Assembly: GCF_000284415.1 (NCBI RefSeq) | Contig: NC_017059.1 | Span: 761,737-789,122 of the forward strand | Direction: 5' to 3' | Origin: Pararhodospirillum photometricum DSM 122 | GTDB taxonomy: Bacteria; Pseudomonadota; Alphaproteobacteria; Rhodospirillales; Rhodospirillaceae | DNA length: 27,386 nt | Shown: positions 27,226 to 27,386 of the stretch, piece after piece | How positions within the stretch are numbered: position 1 is the stretch's first letter | How the letters are laid out: every line of letters starts with the position of its first letter | Program-made: the position numbers and the translations under genes | The notes under the pieces: generated by a model | What the model saw: the letters and a program-made list of their open reading frames with translations, nothing else | Database searches by the model: none | What the model was told of the DNA's origin: nothing

Positions 27226-27386
27226 GCGCGTACAGTGCCCCTTGGGGGTCCGACCGCGCGGCGGCGGAACCCTGACCGTGACGAACTTTGGGCCGGACAA
27301 AAATCCAGCCGGAGGCGGCGCCCCGATCTGGGCGCGCCGTGCTGGGTCGTTGTAGCCCGGCGCGCCTTCCTTGACCAGAGGCAAGA

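Noticed and set aside
27226..27386. Upstream part of the long secG frame as coding, or as the end of tpiA
   Set aside because: The residues match neither SecG nor triose-phosphate isomerase; it looks like an intergenic stretch with GC-rich inverted repeats.

Overview
The window is GC-rich, densely packed bacterial DNA. Gene content and order point to a purple non-sulfur alphaproteobacterium near Rhodospirillum/Pararhodospirillum. The clues are the order secG-pyrG-kdsA-eno, a SUV3-like helicase followed by an S4 (Hsp15) gene, FdxA ferredoxin and CarD, and the protein sequences themselves. The genus is an inference; no rRNA or other marker is present.

Region 1 (1-5.86 kb, minus strand) is a four-gene ABC export module: a TolC/NodT-like outer membrane channel, a YhiI-like membrane fusion protein, an RbbA-like double ATPase/permease fusion and a YhhJ-like permease cut by the window edge. 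At about 5.86 kb the 5'-truncated channel gene abuts a divergently oriented, also 5'-truncated, cNMP-domain/TPR gene. Both lack their starts, so the junction looks like a deletion or an assembly join.

Region 2 (5.87-10.3 kb, plus strand) holds the TPR gene with its terminator, a glycerol kinase gene broken by one amber codon and two frameshifts, a double cold-shock-domain protein and a stand-alone Lrp/AsnC effector-binding domain protein.

Region 3 (10.4-16.4 kb, minus strand) is a conserved alphaproteobacterial housekeeping cluster: hpf, helicase (one homopolymer frameshift), hslR, a coiled-coil membrane protein with 11-residue repeats, fdxA and carD. A perfect CRP-type palindrome lies in the fdxA-carD gap.

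Region 4 (16.6-19.9 kb) has htpG (plus) converging on a Spy/LTXXQ-like periplasmic protein gene, one small unknown gene and an AT-richer gene-poor stretch.

Region 5 (19.9-22.6 kb) has two paralogous TauE/SafE transporters flanking a LysR regulator. Both transporter genes carry the same dyad motif at the same distance from their starts. The second one is frameshifted in a nine-base G tract.

Region 6 (22.7-27.2 kb, minus strand) is secG-pyrG-kdsA-eno, linking protein export, CTP synthesis, KDO synthesis and glycolysis.

Two features span regions. A stereotyped terminator-like element with arms CTGGGGAGGC and GCCTCCCCAG recurs at five sites. At least five apparent one-base frameshifts lie in or beside G/C-rich tracts, four of them +1 and one -1, which makes sequencing error a serious alternative for them. 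I found no clearly new multi-gene system. The strongest leads are the LysR/twin-TauE locus, the asymmetric RbbA-type module, the double-truncation junction and the repeated terminator family.
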